Below are positions 25,784 to 34,733 of a stretch of 57,842 nucleotides of DNA, piece by piece. Position numbers and translations under genes: made by a program. The notes beneath the pieces were generated by a model. The model was not told the origin of the DNA and made no database searches. It worked only from the letters and a program-made list of their open reading frames with translations. Source of the stretch: Kofleriaceae bacterium (GTDB lineage Bacteria; Myxococcota_A; Polyangia; Haliangiales; Haliangiaceae); contig JANXOP010000007.1 of assembly GCA_025357755.1 (NCBI GenBank), forward strand, positions 1 to 57,842. The letters run 5' to 3'. The first letter of the stretch is position 1. Every line of letters starts with the position of its first letter.

Positions 25784-26686
25784 ATGACCAAGCAAACCTC
25801 ACTTCTCCTCGGCTTCGGCCTCCTCGCCGCCGCATGTGGCACCAGCTCTCCGGGGGACGGCCATCTGCCGTCGGTGGCAATCACGCCACACACCAACACG
25901 CAGGCTTCGGACGTCGCGTGTGGCGACGACGTCACGCTCGGCGCGAGCACCACGCCGGACCTCCGCTACGCGTTCACCTACGATTCGGGTGGTCGGCTCA
26001 TTAACGAACGAGGTGTCTACACGGCCGGCGGTCCCGACGCGACGATCGACTACAGCTGGGACAGCGCCGATCGCTTCGTGCACCTGCTCGAGACCCACGG
26101 CTGGGGGGACGCGGCCACCGAGATCACCGAGACCTACGACGGCGATCAGCTCGCGAGTTACGCGTATGTGGTGACGAGCGCCGACTACAACGCGAACTGG
26201 CTCTACACGTACTCGAACTACGTCGGCCCGTGGCAGCCGCTGCGCGAGGTGGTCACGACTTCCGATGGCGCCTTCAGCTACGCGCTCGCGTACGATTCGC
26301 TGGGTCGCTTGATCACGCTGACCCCGGACAGCGGCCCCGCGACCACGATCAGCTACGACGATACGGCACGCACGATCACGCAGGACACCGGCAACGGCGC
26401 GTGGACCGATGTCACGACCTATCGCGCCGATTGGACCGAGCTCTCCGAGGTTTGGGGTGGCAGCGATCCGAGCGCGATCGCCGGCTCGACCACCTACGTC
26501 TGGAACGGTGATGCGGTGGTCTCCGAGATCTATCGCTCGGGCAGTGAATCTGCTCCGACGCAGCTCGAGACGATCGAGACCGATACGATGCGCTACGACT
26601 GCTCGAATGCACGCAAGACGAGCTCGTTGCGCGTGCACGCGCCCGGCCGCGCGGCAGGTCGCCTGCAAGCGAGCTCCCGACTCTAA
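25784..26686 (+). CDS. YD-repeat (RHS-like) lipoprotein 2
   Basis: 300 residues from the ATG at 25784, 55 bases after the previous gene. Lipobox LAAAC. It is a paralogue of the preceding gene: FTYDSGGRLINERGVYTAGG aligns with its RYDTLGRL and FTAGG segments, and SESWGGSDP there corresponds to SEVWGGSDP here. YD repeats continue as YDSLGRLITLTPD and a TTISYDDTARTITQD segment. The C-terminus has an extra basic tail. Likely membrane-anchored at the periplasm or cell surface. It is the last gene of the operon. Confidence 0.8.
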   Translation: MTKQTSLLLGFGLLAAACGTSSPGDGHLPSVAITPHTNTQASDVACGDDVTLGASTTPDLRYAFTYDSGGRLINERGVYTAGGPDATIDYSWDSADRFVHLLETHGWGDAATEITETYDGDQLASYAYVVTSADYNANWLYTYSNYVGPWQPLREVVTTSDGAFSYALAYDSLGRLITLTPDSGPATTISYDDTARTITQDTGNGAWTDVTTYRADWTELSEVWGGSDPSAIAGSTTYVWNGDAVVSEIYRSGSESAPTQLETIETDTMRYDCSNARKTSSLRVHAPGRAAGRLQASSRL

Positions 26687-26692
26687 AGGGTT

Positions 26693-27370
26693 TTAGCTAG
26701 AGCTTGCCCCGAACGAGCTCCACACGATCCGCAACCCGACGCCTCTGATGGTCACGATCCGGAACGGAAACGCAGTGAGCTTCCGGCGAAGGTTCGTGAG
26801 ATGGGAGTTGACCAATCTAGTGTCACGATCTTGGCCGTCCCCCCAAGCGTCTCGAACGATCTCGGCGCGCGACACGACCTCGCCGTGCCGCTTCACCAGA
26901 CACCGGAGCAACGAGAATTGAAGCGGCGACAACGACGCCACCCTGCCGGACGATTGCACGACAAGGTCATCGCGCATCACGATTGGGAACGCACCTAACA
27001 CCCACGCCGGGTTGGTTGCGCGTCGAGCCAACGAGTCGATGCGTGCGACGAGCTCCACGTGTTCAAACGGTCTGGTGAGGTACGCGTCCGCCCCCGCGTG
27101 CAGCGCGTCGACCCCCCACCTGGAGAGCCCAGGTCCGAGCAGCACCAAGATGGGCACGTGGATGTTCGCGGACCGCAAATCAGCTATCGCGCAGAGCCGT
27201 TCGTACTTCTGCGATTCCAACTCGACGATCAGCAGGTCAAGAGTTCGACGCAGACCACGCGCCATCGCGTGGGCCGCTCGGTCGATGACCTCGACCACGT
27301 ATCCATCTTCCAAGAGTGCCTCGACCGATGCGGCGACGTGCGGTGTATCTTTAAGAAATACGAGTCGCAC
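26693..27370 (-). CDS. OmpR-type response regulator with a degenerate receiver
   Basis: 225 residues from the GTG at 27370 (a TTG at 27406 would add 12 residues). The receiver fold is recognisable (RLVFLKDTPHVAASVEALL, DLLIVELES, AYLTRPFEHVELVARI) but key residues are changed. The first acidic position is Lys (LKD), the phospho-acceptor Asp is Glu (E50 in IVELES) and the conserved Lys is Arg (R100 in LTRPF). The C-terminal winged helix is normal (LSPLQFSLLRCLVKRHGEVV, VNSHLTNLRRKL, IRGVGLRI). It should bind DNA without phosphorylation control. No partner kinase is adjacent. Confidence 0.88.
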   Translation of the reverse strand: MRLVFLKDTPHVAASVEALLEDGYVVEVIDRAAHAMARGLRRTLDLLIVELESQKYERLCAIADLRSANIHVPILVLLGPGLSRWGVDALHAGADAYLTRPFEHVELVARIDSLARRATNPAWVLGAFPIVMRDDLVVQSSGRVASLSPLQFSLLRCLVKRHGEVVSRAEIVRDAWGDGQDRDTRLVNSHLTNLRRKLTAFPFRIVTIRGVGLRIVWSSFGASSS

Positions 27371-27506
27371 GCCACCATCAGTACCTACGAATGGGCGGAA
27401 CCGCAACGCGTTCGTCCGGGCGTACGGCGAACCACGCAGGAGGCGTCAGGCACCTGAAGCTCACCGGTGCGGGTGTCGCACCTCGCCATCAGCCAGCTCG
27501 CGGCAC

Positions 27507-29582
27507 TCAGAATCCGAAGCCGCCGACGATCTCGAGCAGCTGGCCCTGCTGGCCGTTTTCTGCCAGCAGTTGGGTGTACTGGAGCCCTACGGACACTGGT
27601 TGGAAGCGGAGCTCGAGATCGAAGCGATTCTCGGCAACAAGGCTTGTTGCCGAGCGACGCCTGCGAGCGATCGCACCGTCGATCGCCACGAGGTGAGGAA
27701 TCGCGAACCCCGCGCGCACGCCGGCCTCGGCCACGAACGCCGAGTCGTAGGCGAGGCTCGGCGCGGTCGCTGATTCACCGAAGCCCAGGCGATCGAAGCC
27801 CGCGCCGACGAACGGATGCACGAGCACGCCGTCGAGGTTCACGCCTGCCCCGAGCGCGAAGCGAGTCTCGAGCAGACCGCCGCGACCGTAGCGAACGTCG
27901 ACCAGAGTCGACCACGCGAGCGGGCCCGCGATCGAAAATGATGCGAAGTAGTCGAACACGAACACGAAGGCGCCGGTCTCGGCCTTATCTATCGCGGTCG
28001 AGCGCGCGTAACCGGCGCCGAAAGTAATCGCATACGCGCTGCGGCCGGTCGCACTGTGGAGAAACATCGCGCGATACGTGTTGGTATCTTCGGTGAGCTC
28101 GTCGGCGCCGACCTCTCGCATGACGAGTGGCTCGCCTAGCTCTGGGAGCTCCATCATTCGCTCGAACAGCGCTGCGGAGAGCTCGCTGGCACCGATGTGA
28201 TAGCGCTGCGCGACGAGCTGGACGAGCTCGGGTGACGCCCGGTTGTTCACGATCGCTGCGATCACGAGCTCGTCCTCCCGTGTTAGCGGATCCGCGGCAC
28301 GTGCAGCGCGTGCCATCGCGGCCGCAGCCAGCTTGCCGCGCACCTGGGCCTCGATCGCGTACGCATCGTGCTGGAGCGCAGCGAGCGCCTTACCTTGCGC
28401 CTCGGCCGCCGTCGCGGTGCCGATATCGGTCATCGGGCGCGCGAACTCCGGGCGGTCGTACACGACCATCCCCGAGGTCCCGGTCGACACGATATCGAGC
28501 TCGATCGAATCGCCGGGCCAGGTCGCGGTGACGTGCGCCGCGGCCGATGCCGTGTAGGTCGTTCGCGTGAGGCCCACGGTCTCGTGGCCCACGCTCTCGA
28601 TCCTCCGGCGCTCCGGTGGGTCTTGCTCGATCGTGTACAGCGGCATCACGCAACCGGGTCGCGACACGTTGCTCGTGTACGTGGTCAGCCCCAAAGCCGT
28701 GACCTTGCTGTAACACTCGTATCCGCGATCGACGATGTGGTCGCGCGCGATGAGCTGTTCTTCCACCACGGGGTAATCCAGCTGGGTCGTGCCGCGTTCG
28801 ACGCTCGGTCCGGCGGTCGTGCAGCTCGTGAAGCGCGCATCGACGTGAACCGGGACCCCCGGGCCAGCCGGCGCCGCGACTCCGATCGCCGCGCGATCGC
28901 TGAAGCACGAGCCGCTCGAGCTGCCACCGATCGCGATGGTCGTGCGGTCCGCGAGCGTCGCCCGGGCGGCGGCTAGCGCCGTCGGGATAAAGCCCGCGGG
29001 CGCGTAGCGCGCAGCCGCAGCGAGATGAAGCAATGCCGCCGCGGGATGCGCGATGACCTCGGGGCCCTCCGACGCGCGTGCCGCATATGCGCGCGCGCGG
29101 AGCTGGACGAGCTTGTCGCCTGCCATCCCCGTGGCAGTCGTGAGCGTCGTCAACCACGCCTCGGCAAGGCCGAAGTCACCGGCAGCCTCGAGCCTATCGA
29201 CCCGCGCGAGGACGAGCTCCGTGGTCACCGCGAGCGCACGATCGAGCGCGTCGTTCGAGAGATGATCACGATCGAGGACTCGCTTGATCGAGCTGAGCTG
29301 GCCAAACGCGGTCTCCGCGTTCGCATCCGTCAGCGGACCTAGCTTCGCGAGCGTTTGCAGCACCCACCGTCCCGCGTAGCTGTCGCGCGCGGCTACGAAC
29401 GTGCGGAGCTCGTCCGCACCCACGTGGGGATGTGCGAGCGCGGCGTCGAGATATGCGAGCGCTGCCGGAAAATCACTAGCCGCCGCTGCATGCGCCCCGC
29501 GCGCGATCAGCGTCTCGCCTCGCGCGACAGAGGCGAGCGAAAGTAGGCCGAGCAGAACGGTACGAGCTCCGAGTCGCGACAT
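27507..29582 (-). CDS. large exported protein, C-terminal barrel-like domain
   Basis: 691 residues from the ATG at 29582, which gives a signal peptide MSRLGARTVLLGLLSLASVA; an ATG at 29603 is the alternative. Residues 25-270 are Ala-rich helical repeats (TPR-like). A central beta-rich, Cys-containing domain follows (GSCFSDRAAIG, FTSCTTAGP, GYECYSKVTALG). The last 180 residues look like an outer-membrane barrel (FVFVFDYFASFSIAGPLAWS, FALGAGVNLDG, LVHPFVGAGFDRLG) ending in a C-terminal Phe. Family unknown; probably periplasmic/outer-membrane. Confidence 0.72.
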   Translation of the reverse strand: MSRLGARTVLLGLLSLASVARGETLIARGAHAAAASDFPAALAYLDAALAHPHVGADELRTFVAARDSYAGRWVLQTLAKLGPLTDANAETAFGQLSSIKRVLDRDHLSNDALDRALAVTTELVLARVDRLEAAGDFGLAEAWLTTLTTATGMAGDKLVQLRARAYAARASEGPEVIAHPAAALLHLAAAARYAPAGFIPTALAAARATLADRTTIAIGGSSSGSCFSDRAAIGVAAPAGPGVPVHVDARFTSCTTAGPSVERGTTQLDYPVVEEQLIARDHIVDRGYECYSKVTALGLTTYTSNVSRPGCVMPLYTIEQDPPERRRIESVGHETVGLTRTTYTASAAAHVTATWPGDSIELDIVSTGTSGMVVYDRPEFARPMTDIGTATAAEAQGKALAALQHDAYAIEAQVRGKLAAAAMARAARAADPLTREDELVIAAIVNNRASPELVQLVAQRYHIGASELSAALFERMMELPELGEPLVMREVGADELTEDTNTYRAMFLHSATGRSAYAITFGAGYARSTAIDKAETGAFVFVFDYFASFSIAGPLAWSTLVDVRYGRGGLLETRFALGAGVNLDGVLVHPFVGAGFDRLGFGESATAPSLAYDSAFVAEAGVRAGFAIPHLVAIDGAIARRRRSATSLVAENRFDLELRFQPVSVGLQYTQLLAENGQQGQLLEIVGGFGF

Positions 29583-29749
29583 GAAGCGACCATCGTCATT
29601 CATCGTGTCGTGGTGCGGCAAGAGCGCGGACAGTAAAAGCAGCGCCGACCTTTCAATGCAGGGACATGTGGTCAGCCTCGGCCAGCGCGCCCGCGAGGTC
29701 ATCGTTCGCTGCAACGTGCGCACCCAGGTCGCGCTCCACTTCTCTCCCG

Positions 29750-29950
29750 CCATTCACGAGATGGCCGTGATCACATAAAGCGTCCCGATCGTCATCACGG
29801 TCCTGAGCTCGCCGAATCCGGCTCCCGCCGGCGGCTCGTGATCGCACACGATGAACAGTGCGCCGGGACGAGGAGCGAGTACACGTGCTCATACAGCCGC
29901 GGCGCACGGACCAAGGCCAGATCTGGCGAGGCGGCAGGGCCCTCGCGACT
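29750..29950 (-). pseudogene. possible methyltransferase-like relic
   Basis: Read on the minus strand this stretch gives LALVRAPRLYEHVYSLLVP and, after a one-base frame change, ALFIVCDHEPPAGAGFGELR. That recalls the post-motif segment of class I methyltransferase-like proteins. Neither frame has a start and the reading frame is broken. It is too short to name with confidence. Confidence 0.35.
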
Positions 29951-29987
29951 CTCCCGTGAGTGAGAGGCCGCACGTTTGCCGCGGCAG

Positions 29988-30911
29988 CTAACGCTCCCTC
30001 GCCTCGTCGAGCAATCGCGGGATCCAGCTCTCGTAGCCGCGCAGCTTCTTCTTCGGCAGCGCCTCGAGCAGATCGGCGCGACCGAGGTACGCGAGCAGCT
30101 CGAGCTCGTCCTGGAGCGACCAGTCACTCTTCTCGAAGCTCTTGGCATCGATCACCGCGACGAGCGCCTCGCCGAGCGCGGCGAGCTTGCGCTTCTTGAT
30201 GATCGCGTAGACCGCGCGGAGCGCCTTCACGTGCGCGGTGCGATCCTTGACCTCGAGCGCGGCGCCGATCCGGCCGCGCAGCTCGGAGAGCTCGCTCGCG
30301 CTCGCACGTCCCGCCGGCCGCACGACCTGCGCCGGGCCGACGAGCGCGCGGATCGAGGCCTCGTCCTTCGGATCGAGCTTTGGAAACGGCTTCTTCAGCT
30401 TCGCGTCGATGTCGAAGCCGACCAGCTTGGTCTTCGCGGTCAGTTTGTCGATGACATCGCCGCGATCCTCCGACGCGATGTACGTCGTCGCCGAGAGCGA
30501 TGGCGTGTACGTCGAGTGATCGTTGCGCGCGCCCCACCATAGGTTCGCTCGGATCCCGCCGAACGCGATCACGTCGCCGCGGGTGTACAGCTTGTCGACC
30601 GCGAGCTTGCCACCGACGAGCAGCAGCGAGTAATCGCGTACCGCGAGCCAAGCGCCGCCTTCGATCGTCAGGTCGCCGAGGACGAGGAACGTCACGCCAT
30701 CTTCGAGCTCGAGACCGCCGGAGATCGTCAACGAGCCGCGATAGGTCGTGGTCTCGCTCGACACCAATCGCGTCGTCTCGTTCGACCGGGCCTGCGCTGC
30801 AGGCAACTTCGCACGCAACGTCTTCCACGGCACTCGCTCGCCATTGAGCGGCCCGAACATTGGCTCGATCACTTTCGTGTACAGCGCGTCGGCGTCGCTC
30901 GGCAGCTTCAT
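29988..30911 (-). CDS. uncharacterised protein with a bactofilin-like beta-helix core
   Basis: 307 residues, no signal peptide. Residues about 50-130 show a run of short parallel strands (YRGSLTISGGLELEDG, TFLVLGDLTIEGGAWLAV, SLLLVGGKLAVDKLYTRG, DVIAFGGIRA) with the spacing of a bactofilin/polymer-forming beta-helix. The C-terminal half is helical and Lys-rich (AHVKALRAVYAIIKKRKL). This could be a cytoplasmic structural protein, but the family is not certain. Confidence 0.65.
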   Translation of the reverse strand: MKLPSDADALYTKVIEPMFGPLNGERVPWKTLRAKLPAAQARSNETTRLVSSETTTYRGSLTISGGLELEDGVTFLVLGDLTIEGGAWLAVRDYSLLLVGGKLAVDKLYTRGDVIAFGGIRANLWWGARNDHSTYTPSLSATTYIASEDRGDVIDKLTAKTKLVGFDIDAKLKKPFPKLDPKDEASIRALVGPAQVVRPAGRASASELSELRGRIGAALEVKDRTAHVKALRAVYAIIKKRKLAALGEALVAVIDAKSFEKSDWSLQDELELLAYLGRADLLEALPKKKLRGYESWIPRLLDEARER

Positions 30912-31105
30912 CCGTGGTGATGTTACACGCAGCTTGAGGAGTGACGTCTGGTTCAGGAACGGTGTCGGGTCGCACAGGGAGGGACATCGCCTTCATCGAA
31001 GCGTCCTTTTACATCTCCCCGTTGGCGACAACTACATCGCCCATTCTGAGCCGTGGGTAGGCGACAGTCTGCTGTACGCATCTCCACTCTGGCCGATGTA
31101 AAGGT

Positions 31106-32866
31106 ATGGCCCGCGCCGAGCAGCTCTTCGAGGAGATACGACAGCGCGGCGCCCGCCAAGCGGGCCGCTTGGTGGCCATCTGCCTCGGCATTCAGATCCT
31201 GCTCGCGATCACGAGCATTCTCCTCGAAGGTGCGTTGCTGCGGCGCGGTACCCTCGCGATTTCTCTAAACGTCGTTGGACTGATCGCCCTCGGCGTTCGT
31301 GCGGGTGCGCGGTGGACACCGTTCCTTGCCGCGGCGTCGCTGACGCTGTCGCCCGATCTCCTCAGCACCTCCGTCACCACAGCGTACGAGCCAGAGGCGA
31401 TCGCGACGCTCACGGTCTTGTTGTTCTACCGGGACTGGCGCGTCATCGCGTGCGGGGCGGTCACGCTGCTTCTCGGAGCGGCCGCGTGGGCGCATCTCGG
31501 CCTAGTCTCTACTATCTGGATCCTGGTCTTCGTGCCGCTCCTCGTGGGGGTAGCTCGCCTGCGCGCGCGCGAGCGCGAGGAGGCGGCCGTCCGCGAGGCC
31601 ACGCTGGAACACACGGCCCGCGAGGTGCAACATAAGGTCGATGTCCGGTCGCGCGCGTTCAAGGCGCAGAGCGAGCGGTACAAGGCACTCGTGGAGAACA
31701 CGGAGGCCGTGCCATTCGAGTACGACCTGGTGCGCGGCAAGATGACGTACGTGGCGCCCCAGGCCGAGCGCATGTTCGGCGCATCGCTCGAGAACATCAA
31801 GCAACCCGGCTTCTTTGCTAGCGTCACCCATCCCGACGATGTCCCCACGACGCGTGAAGCCCTTCGCCGGTTCGCACGAGGAGAACGCGCTAGCAGCGAG
31901 CCGATCGATTCACGGGTGCTCACCACGGACGGCATCGTTCACGTGCGCACGTTCCTGAGCGCGTTCGGGGACACGACCGTCACGGGATTCTGCCTCGACA
32001 TCACGCGACAGATGTTCCTCGAGCAGGAACTCCGACAGGCGCAGAAGCTCGAATCCATCGGGCGGCTCTCGGCGGGTATCGCACACGAGATCAACACACC
32101 CGTGCAGTACGTGAATGACAGTCTCGTGTTCATCGGCGAAGGGATTGAAGAGCTCCTGGAGTTCGTACGCGTGCTGCACGAACAGCCCGCGGGCAGCGTC
32201 GAATCCGCGCGCGCGCTCGCGAAAGCCGAGGCAGCACTCGATCTCGAGTACCTGCGTGCCGAGCTGCCGGCGGCTGTGGCTCGCGCATCGGACGGGTCCG
32301 CGCGGATCGCCGCGATCGTGAAGTCGATGAAGATCTTCGCTCACAGCGAGCACCACACGACCTCGGCGTTCGACCTCCGTCAGGCTATCGAGAGCATGCT
32401 GACTATCGCGAGCTCGGAGTACAGGCTCGTCGCTGATGTCGAGACACGGTTCGAGGACGTGCCGTTGGTGATGTGCCATGGAGGTGAGATCAGCCAGGTC
32501 ATTCTCAACCTCGTGGTGAATGCCGGGCACGCGATCGCAGAGGTCATGGGCGACTCACCTAACCGGGGGCTGATCCGTGTCCGACTGTGGCGCGACCACG
32601 ACGACGCCATCGTGTCGATCCGAGACAGTGGACCTGGGATGACGCCCGAGGTGCAGCAGCGCATGTTCGACCCATTCTTCACGACGAAGGCGGTCGGCAA
32701 GGGTTCGGGACAGGGTTTGTCCGTGGCGCGGACCCTTGTCGAGAAGCACCACGGCAAGCTGACCTGTGAGTCGATTCTAGGCGAGGGCGCGACATTTCAC
32801 GTTCGCCTGCCGATTCACGACCGACCCGCTGCCCGCGTGGGTGCCTGCCCTAAATCGATCGCCTGA
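31106..32866 (+). CDS. membrane PAS sensor histidine kinase
   Basis: 586 residues. Four to five hydrophobic segments occupy residues about 20-150, followed by a coiled-coil linker (RAREREEAAVREATLEH) and a PAS domain (about 190-310: YKALVENTEAVPFEYDL, VTHPDDVPTTREALRRF). HisKA contains SAGIAHEINTPVQYV (phospho-His). The HATPase shows VILNLVVNAGHAI, IRDSGPGM, FDPFFTTKAVGKGSGQGLSV. It lacks a fused receiver. No response regulator is adjacent; its partner is elsewhere. Confidence 0.93.
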   Translation: MARAEQLFEEIRQRGARQAGRLVAICLGIQILLAITSILLEGALLRRGTLAISLNVVGLIALGVRAGARWTPFLAAASLTLSPDLLSTSVTTAYEPEAIATLTVLLFYRDWRVIACGAVTLLLGAAAWAHLGLVSTIWILVFVPLLVGVARLRAREREEAAVREATLEHTAREVQHKVDVRSRAFKAQSERYKALVENTEAVPFEYDLVRGKMTYVAPQAERMFGASLENIKQPGFFASVTHPDDVPTTREALRRFARGERASSEPIDSRVLTTDGIVHVRTFLSAFGDTTVTGFCLDITRQMFLEQELRQAQKLESIGRLSAGIAHEINTPVQYVNDSLVFIGEGIEELLEFVRVLHEQPAGSVESARALAKAEAALDLEYLRAELPAAVARASDGSARIAAIVKSMKIFAHSEHHTTSAFDLRQAIESMLTIASSEYRLVADVETRFEDVPLVMCHGGEISQVILNLVVNAGHAIAEVMGDSPNRGLIRVRLWRDHDDAIVSIRDSGPGMTPEVQQRMFDPFFTTKAVGKGSGQGLSVARTLVEKHHGKLTCESILGEGATFHVRLPIHDRPAARVGACPKSIA

Positions 32867-32890
32867 GATCATCCGTTCGAGCCACTCGAC

Positions 32891-33055
32891 TTGATATTGG
32901 TATCGACCGGCAGCGGCATCAAGTTCGCCTACGCCTTGAACCAGTGGCGAGAACTCGGCCGTTTTCTCGACGACGCACGCGTGCCGCTCGACAACAACGC
33001 CTCCGAGCGCTCGCTGCGACGGGTCGCGCGCGGTCGCAATTATGCGGAGTCTCGA
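32891..33055 (+). pseudogene. IS66-type transposase C-terminal fragment
   Basis: About 50 codons read GIKFAYALNQWRELGRFLDD and PLDNNASERSLRRVARGR, the highly conserved C-terminal part of IS66-family transposases (YALNQWEALTRFLDDGRVPLDNN...ERALR). Similarity stops abruptly near 33036, where the sequence turns into repeated ATTATGC motifs. Everything upstream and downstream of the transposase is missing, so it is a relic. Confidence 0.85.
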
Positions 33056-33121
33056 ATTATGCAGAACGGTCGTTTCGCTGTGGTCACCAGTGGCCATCCG
33101 GCACTTCGCATAATCAGAGGC
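33037..33121. repeat. cluster of ATTATGC-type repeats interrupting the IS66 relic
   Basis: Two direct copies (AATTATGCGGAGTC near 33039-33052 and AATTATGCAGAAC near 33056-33068) and one inverted copy (CACTTCGCATAATC near 33103-33116) lie within 80 bases. They resemble the terminal or core sites of tyrosine-recombinase-type mobile elements. No intact recombinase was seen in the window. Confidence 0.4.
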
Positions 33122-33461
33122 GTTGAAGAAACGCGACCAGTTTCGGCTGCGCCTTGCGTCCCGGTCTGCGAACCGTTGGCGAATGCAGGCGGTCGAGCGC
33201 TCGCTTCTTGGTCTCGAGATCGGCATCGAGGTACTGATGCCCCCGCCGTCGACGATGCTCGCTGCCATCCTCTGCTACGCGAACCGAGATCAAGCCGACT
33301 AGATAGGGACCAGCCGCGATCGGGATCCGCGCAACGTTGTGGCGCATCTCGATCACGACGGACGCGCTTGCCGCAGGCGAACGCAGCGGAGCCTCGTGAT
33401 CTATACGCACCCTACTCGGGCTGTTGGTCGTCGCCGCGTGCACGACCTCTAAGCCAACCAA
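33114..33461 (-). CDS. possible small protein or gene fragment beside the IS66 relic
   Basis: A 115-codon frame from a TTG. The C-terminal part (MRHNVARIPIAAGPYLVGLI, then RPGRKAQPKLVAFLQRL) looks protein-like with GC-rich third positions, and the stop falls exactly on the inverted ATTATGC repeat. No family recognised. It could be the truncated end of a gene cut by recombination. The rest of 33122-33621 holds nothing else I can support. Confidence 0.35.
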   Translation of the reverse strand: MVGLEVVHAATTNSPSRVRIDHEAPLRSPAASASVVIEMRHNVARIPIAAGPYLVGLISVRVAEDGSEHRRRRGHQYLDADLETKKRALDRLHSPTVRRPGRKAQPKLVAFLQRL

Positions 33462-33621
33462 CGGCTACCCGGCCCCGCGTGTTCGCTAAGGCAGAACTGC
33501 CAGCTCCGTCGAGCGGCGTCTGGAAGAAACGAATGCGGATCGACTCGACGTTGAGCTGGGCCGAGGTGCCGCATGACCAAGAGGTTGATCGCGATGACCG
33601 TCGCGACCGCGAAGAGCTGCG

Positions 33622-34305
33622 CTACTTTCCGCCGTCGAACGGAAACGCGTGCAGACCGAGCCCCACGGTGAGGCTCGCATCGTGTGCATCGAGCAGGCTC
33701 ACGCCAGCCAGCCCAACCGCCGACCAGTGAGGTGAGAGCCACACGCTCGCTTCGGCACGGGTCTCGAGCGCGAAGCCAGCGCCGGCGAAGATCGTCGAGG
33801 GATACGCGGTGCTCGTGAGGTATTCGAAGTGGGCTCCCCAGGCGAGCTCCAACCCGAAGCGAACCGGGCCGGCACCGTAGCGCGTGCCGATCAACAGAAG
33901 GCAGCTCCCGATAGCGCCAGAGGTGCGCTGTCCGAGCGAGGGCGAATCACCACGCGCGGTGCCATCACTGACAAGCATCGGACCGTTGCCGACGCGACCG
34001 AACATCACGTCACTTCCGACGTAAAAGTGCTCGCGCAGGCCATAGAGGTTGCGGATTCGCGGACCCATGGCGGTAAACGATCCCGGCGCACTGATCACGT
34101 GCGTTCCCATCGCGTCTCGTTCGATCGGATCGATGTCGATCCGCGTGCTCGAGAGACCGAGTTCCCACCACAGCGACGCACCGGACCACATCGAGCCGTA
34201 TCGCGAGCACTGTTGATACCCGACGACGTCGCTGACCTCCGCACAGTGGCGCCCCGCGAACGCGGGCGCGGTCCCGACGAGCAGCACGATCACGATGCGA
34301 ATCAT
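33622..34305 (-). CDS. exported protein, probable outer-membrane barrel
   Basis: 227 residues, signal peptide MIRIVIVLLVGTAPAFAG. The mature part has alternating strands and Gly-rich turns (GASLWWELGLSSTRIDID, GLELAWGAHFEYLTS, TIFAGAGFALETRAEASVWL, TVGLGLHAFPF), as in small outer-membrane barrels. Two Cys near the N-terminus (RHCAEV, QQCSRY) may pair. Its ATG overlaps the stop of the upstream lipoprotein gene (ATGA), so the two are co-translated. Family unknown. Confidence 0.7.
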   Translation of the reverse strand: MIRIVIVLLVGTAPAFAGRHCAEVSDVVGYQQCSRYGSMWSGASLWWELGLSSTRIDIDPIERDAMGTHVISAPGSFTAMGPRIRNLYGLREHFYVGSDVMFGRVGNGPMLVSDGTARGDSPSLGQRTSGAIGSCLLLIGTRYGAGPVRFGLELAWGAHFEYLTSTAYPSTIFAGAGFALETRAEASVWLSPHWSAVGLAGVSLLDAHDASLTVGLGLHAFPFDGGK

Positions 34306-34733
34306 TGCGAGCTCCTCGCCATACAGACCCAGTGCTCCGGCGAAGGCGCGCCGCCGACCTCCGCGAGATCGACGCAGACCGAAGCGAGCTTACCGGCACC
34401 GCGGTATTCGATCCGCGCGCGACCACTCCAGTCCGCGTTTAGCAGCTTCGGCGCGAGCTCCTCTCGCGGATCGTACGCGGTGAGCGCGACCTCCGCGCCG
34501 GCATCGGTTCGGCCCACCACGCGGACGTGCGACAGATCGATCGTGACGCGCTTGTCGCAGCGATTGCCGACGAAGTAGTCGATCAACGCGCCCTCCTCAC
34601 TATCGCGCGCCCGCGCCACGGCGAGATCGATGCATCCGAAAGTGGCGCGGTTCCCCGCACTCATACCCTGGTAGTCGGCAAACGACCCCGCCTGATATGC
34701 ACAGCCGACCACGCTCCACACGAGCCACTTCAT
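34302..34733 (-). CDS. small lipoprotein of unknown function
   Basis: 143 residues from the ATG at 34733 (an upstream in-frame start at 34760 adds nine polar residues before the signal). The signal MKWLVWSVVGCAYQ has a lipobox-like VVGC. The mature domain is beta-rich (VTIDLSHVRVVGRTDAGAEV, ARIEYRGAGKLASVCVDLAE) and contains several Cys. It overlaps and probably works with the downstream exported barrel-like protein. Confidence 0.7.
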   Translation of the reverse strand: MKWLVWSVVGCAYQAGSFADYQGMSAGNRATFGCIDLAVARARDSEEGALIDYFVGNRCDKRVTIDLSHVRVVGRTDAGAEVALTAYDPREELAPKLLNADWSGRARIEYRGAGKLASVCVDLAEVGGAPSPEHWVCMARSSQ

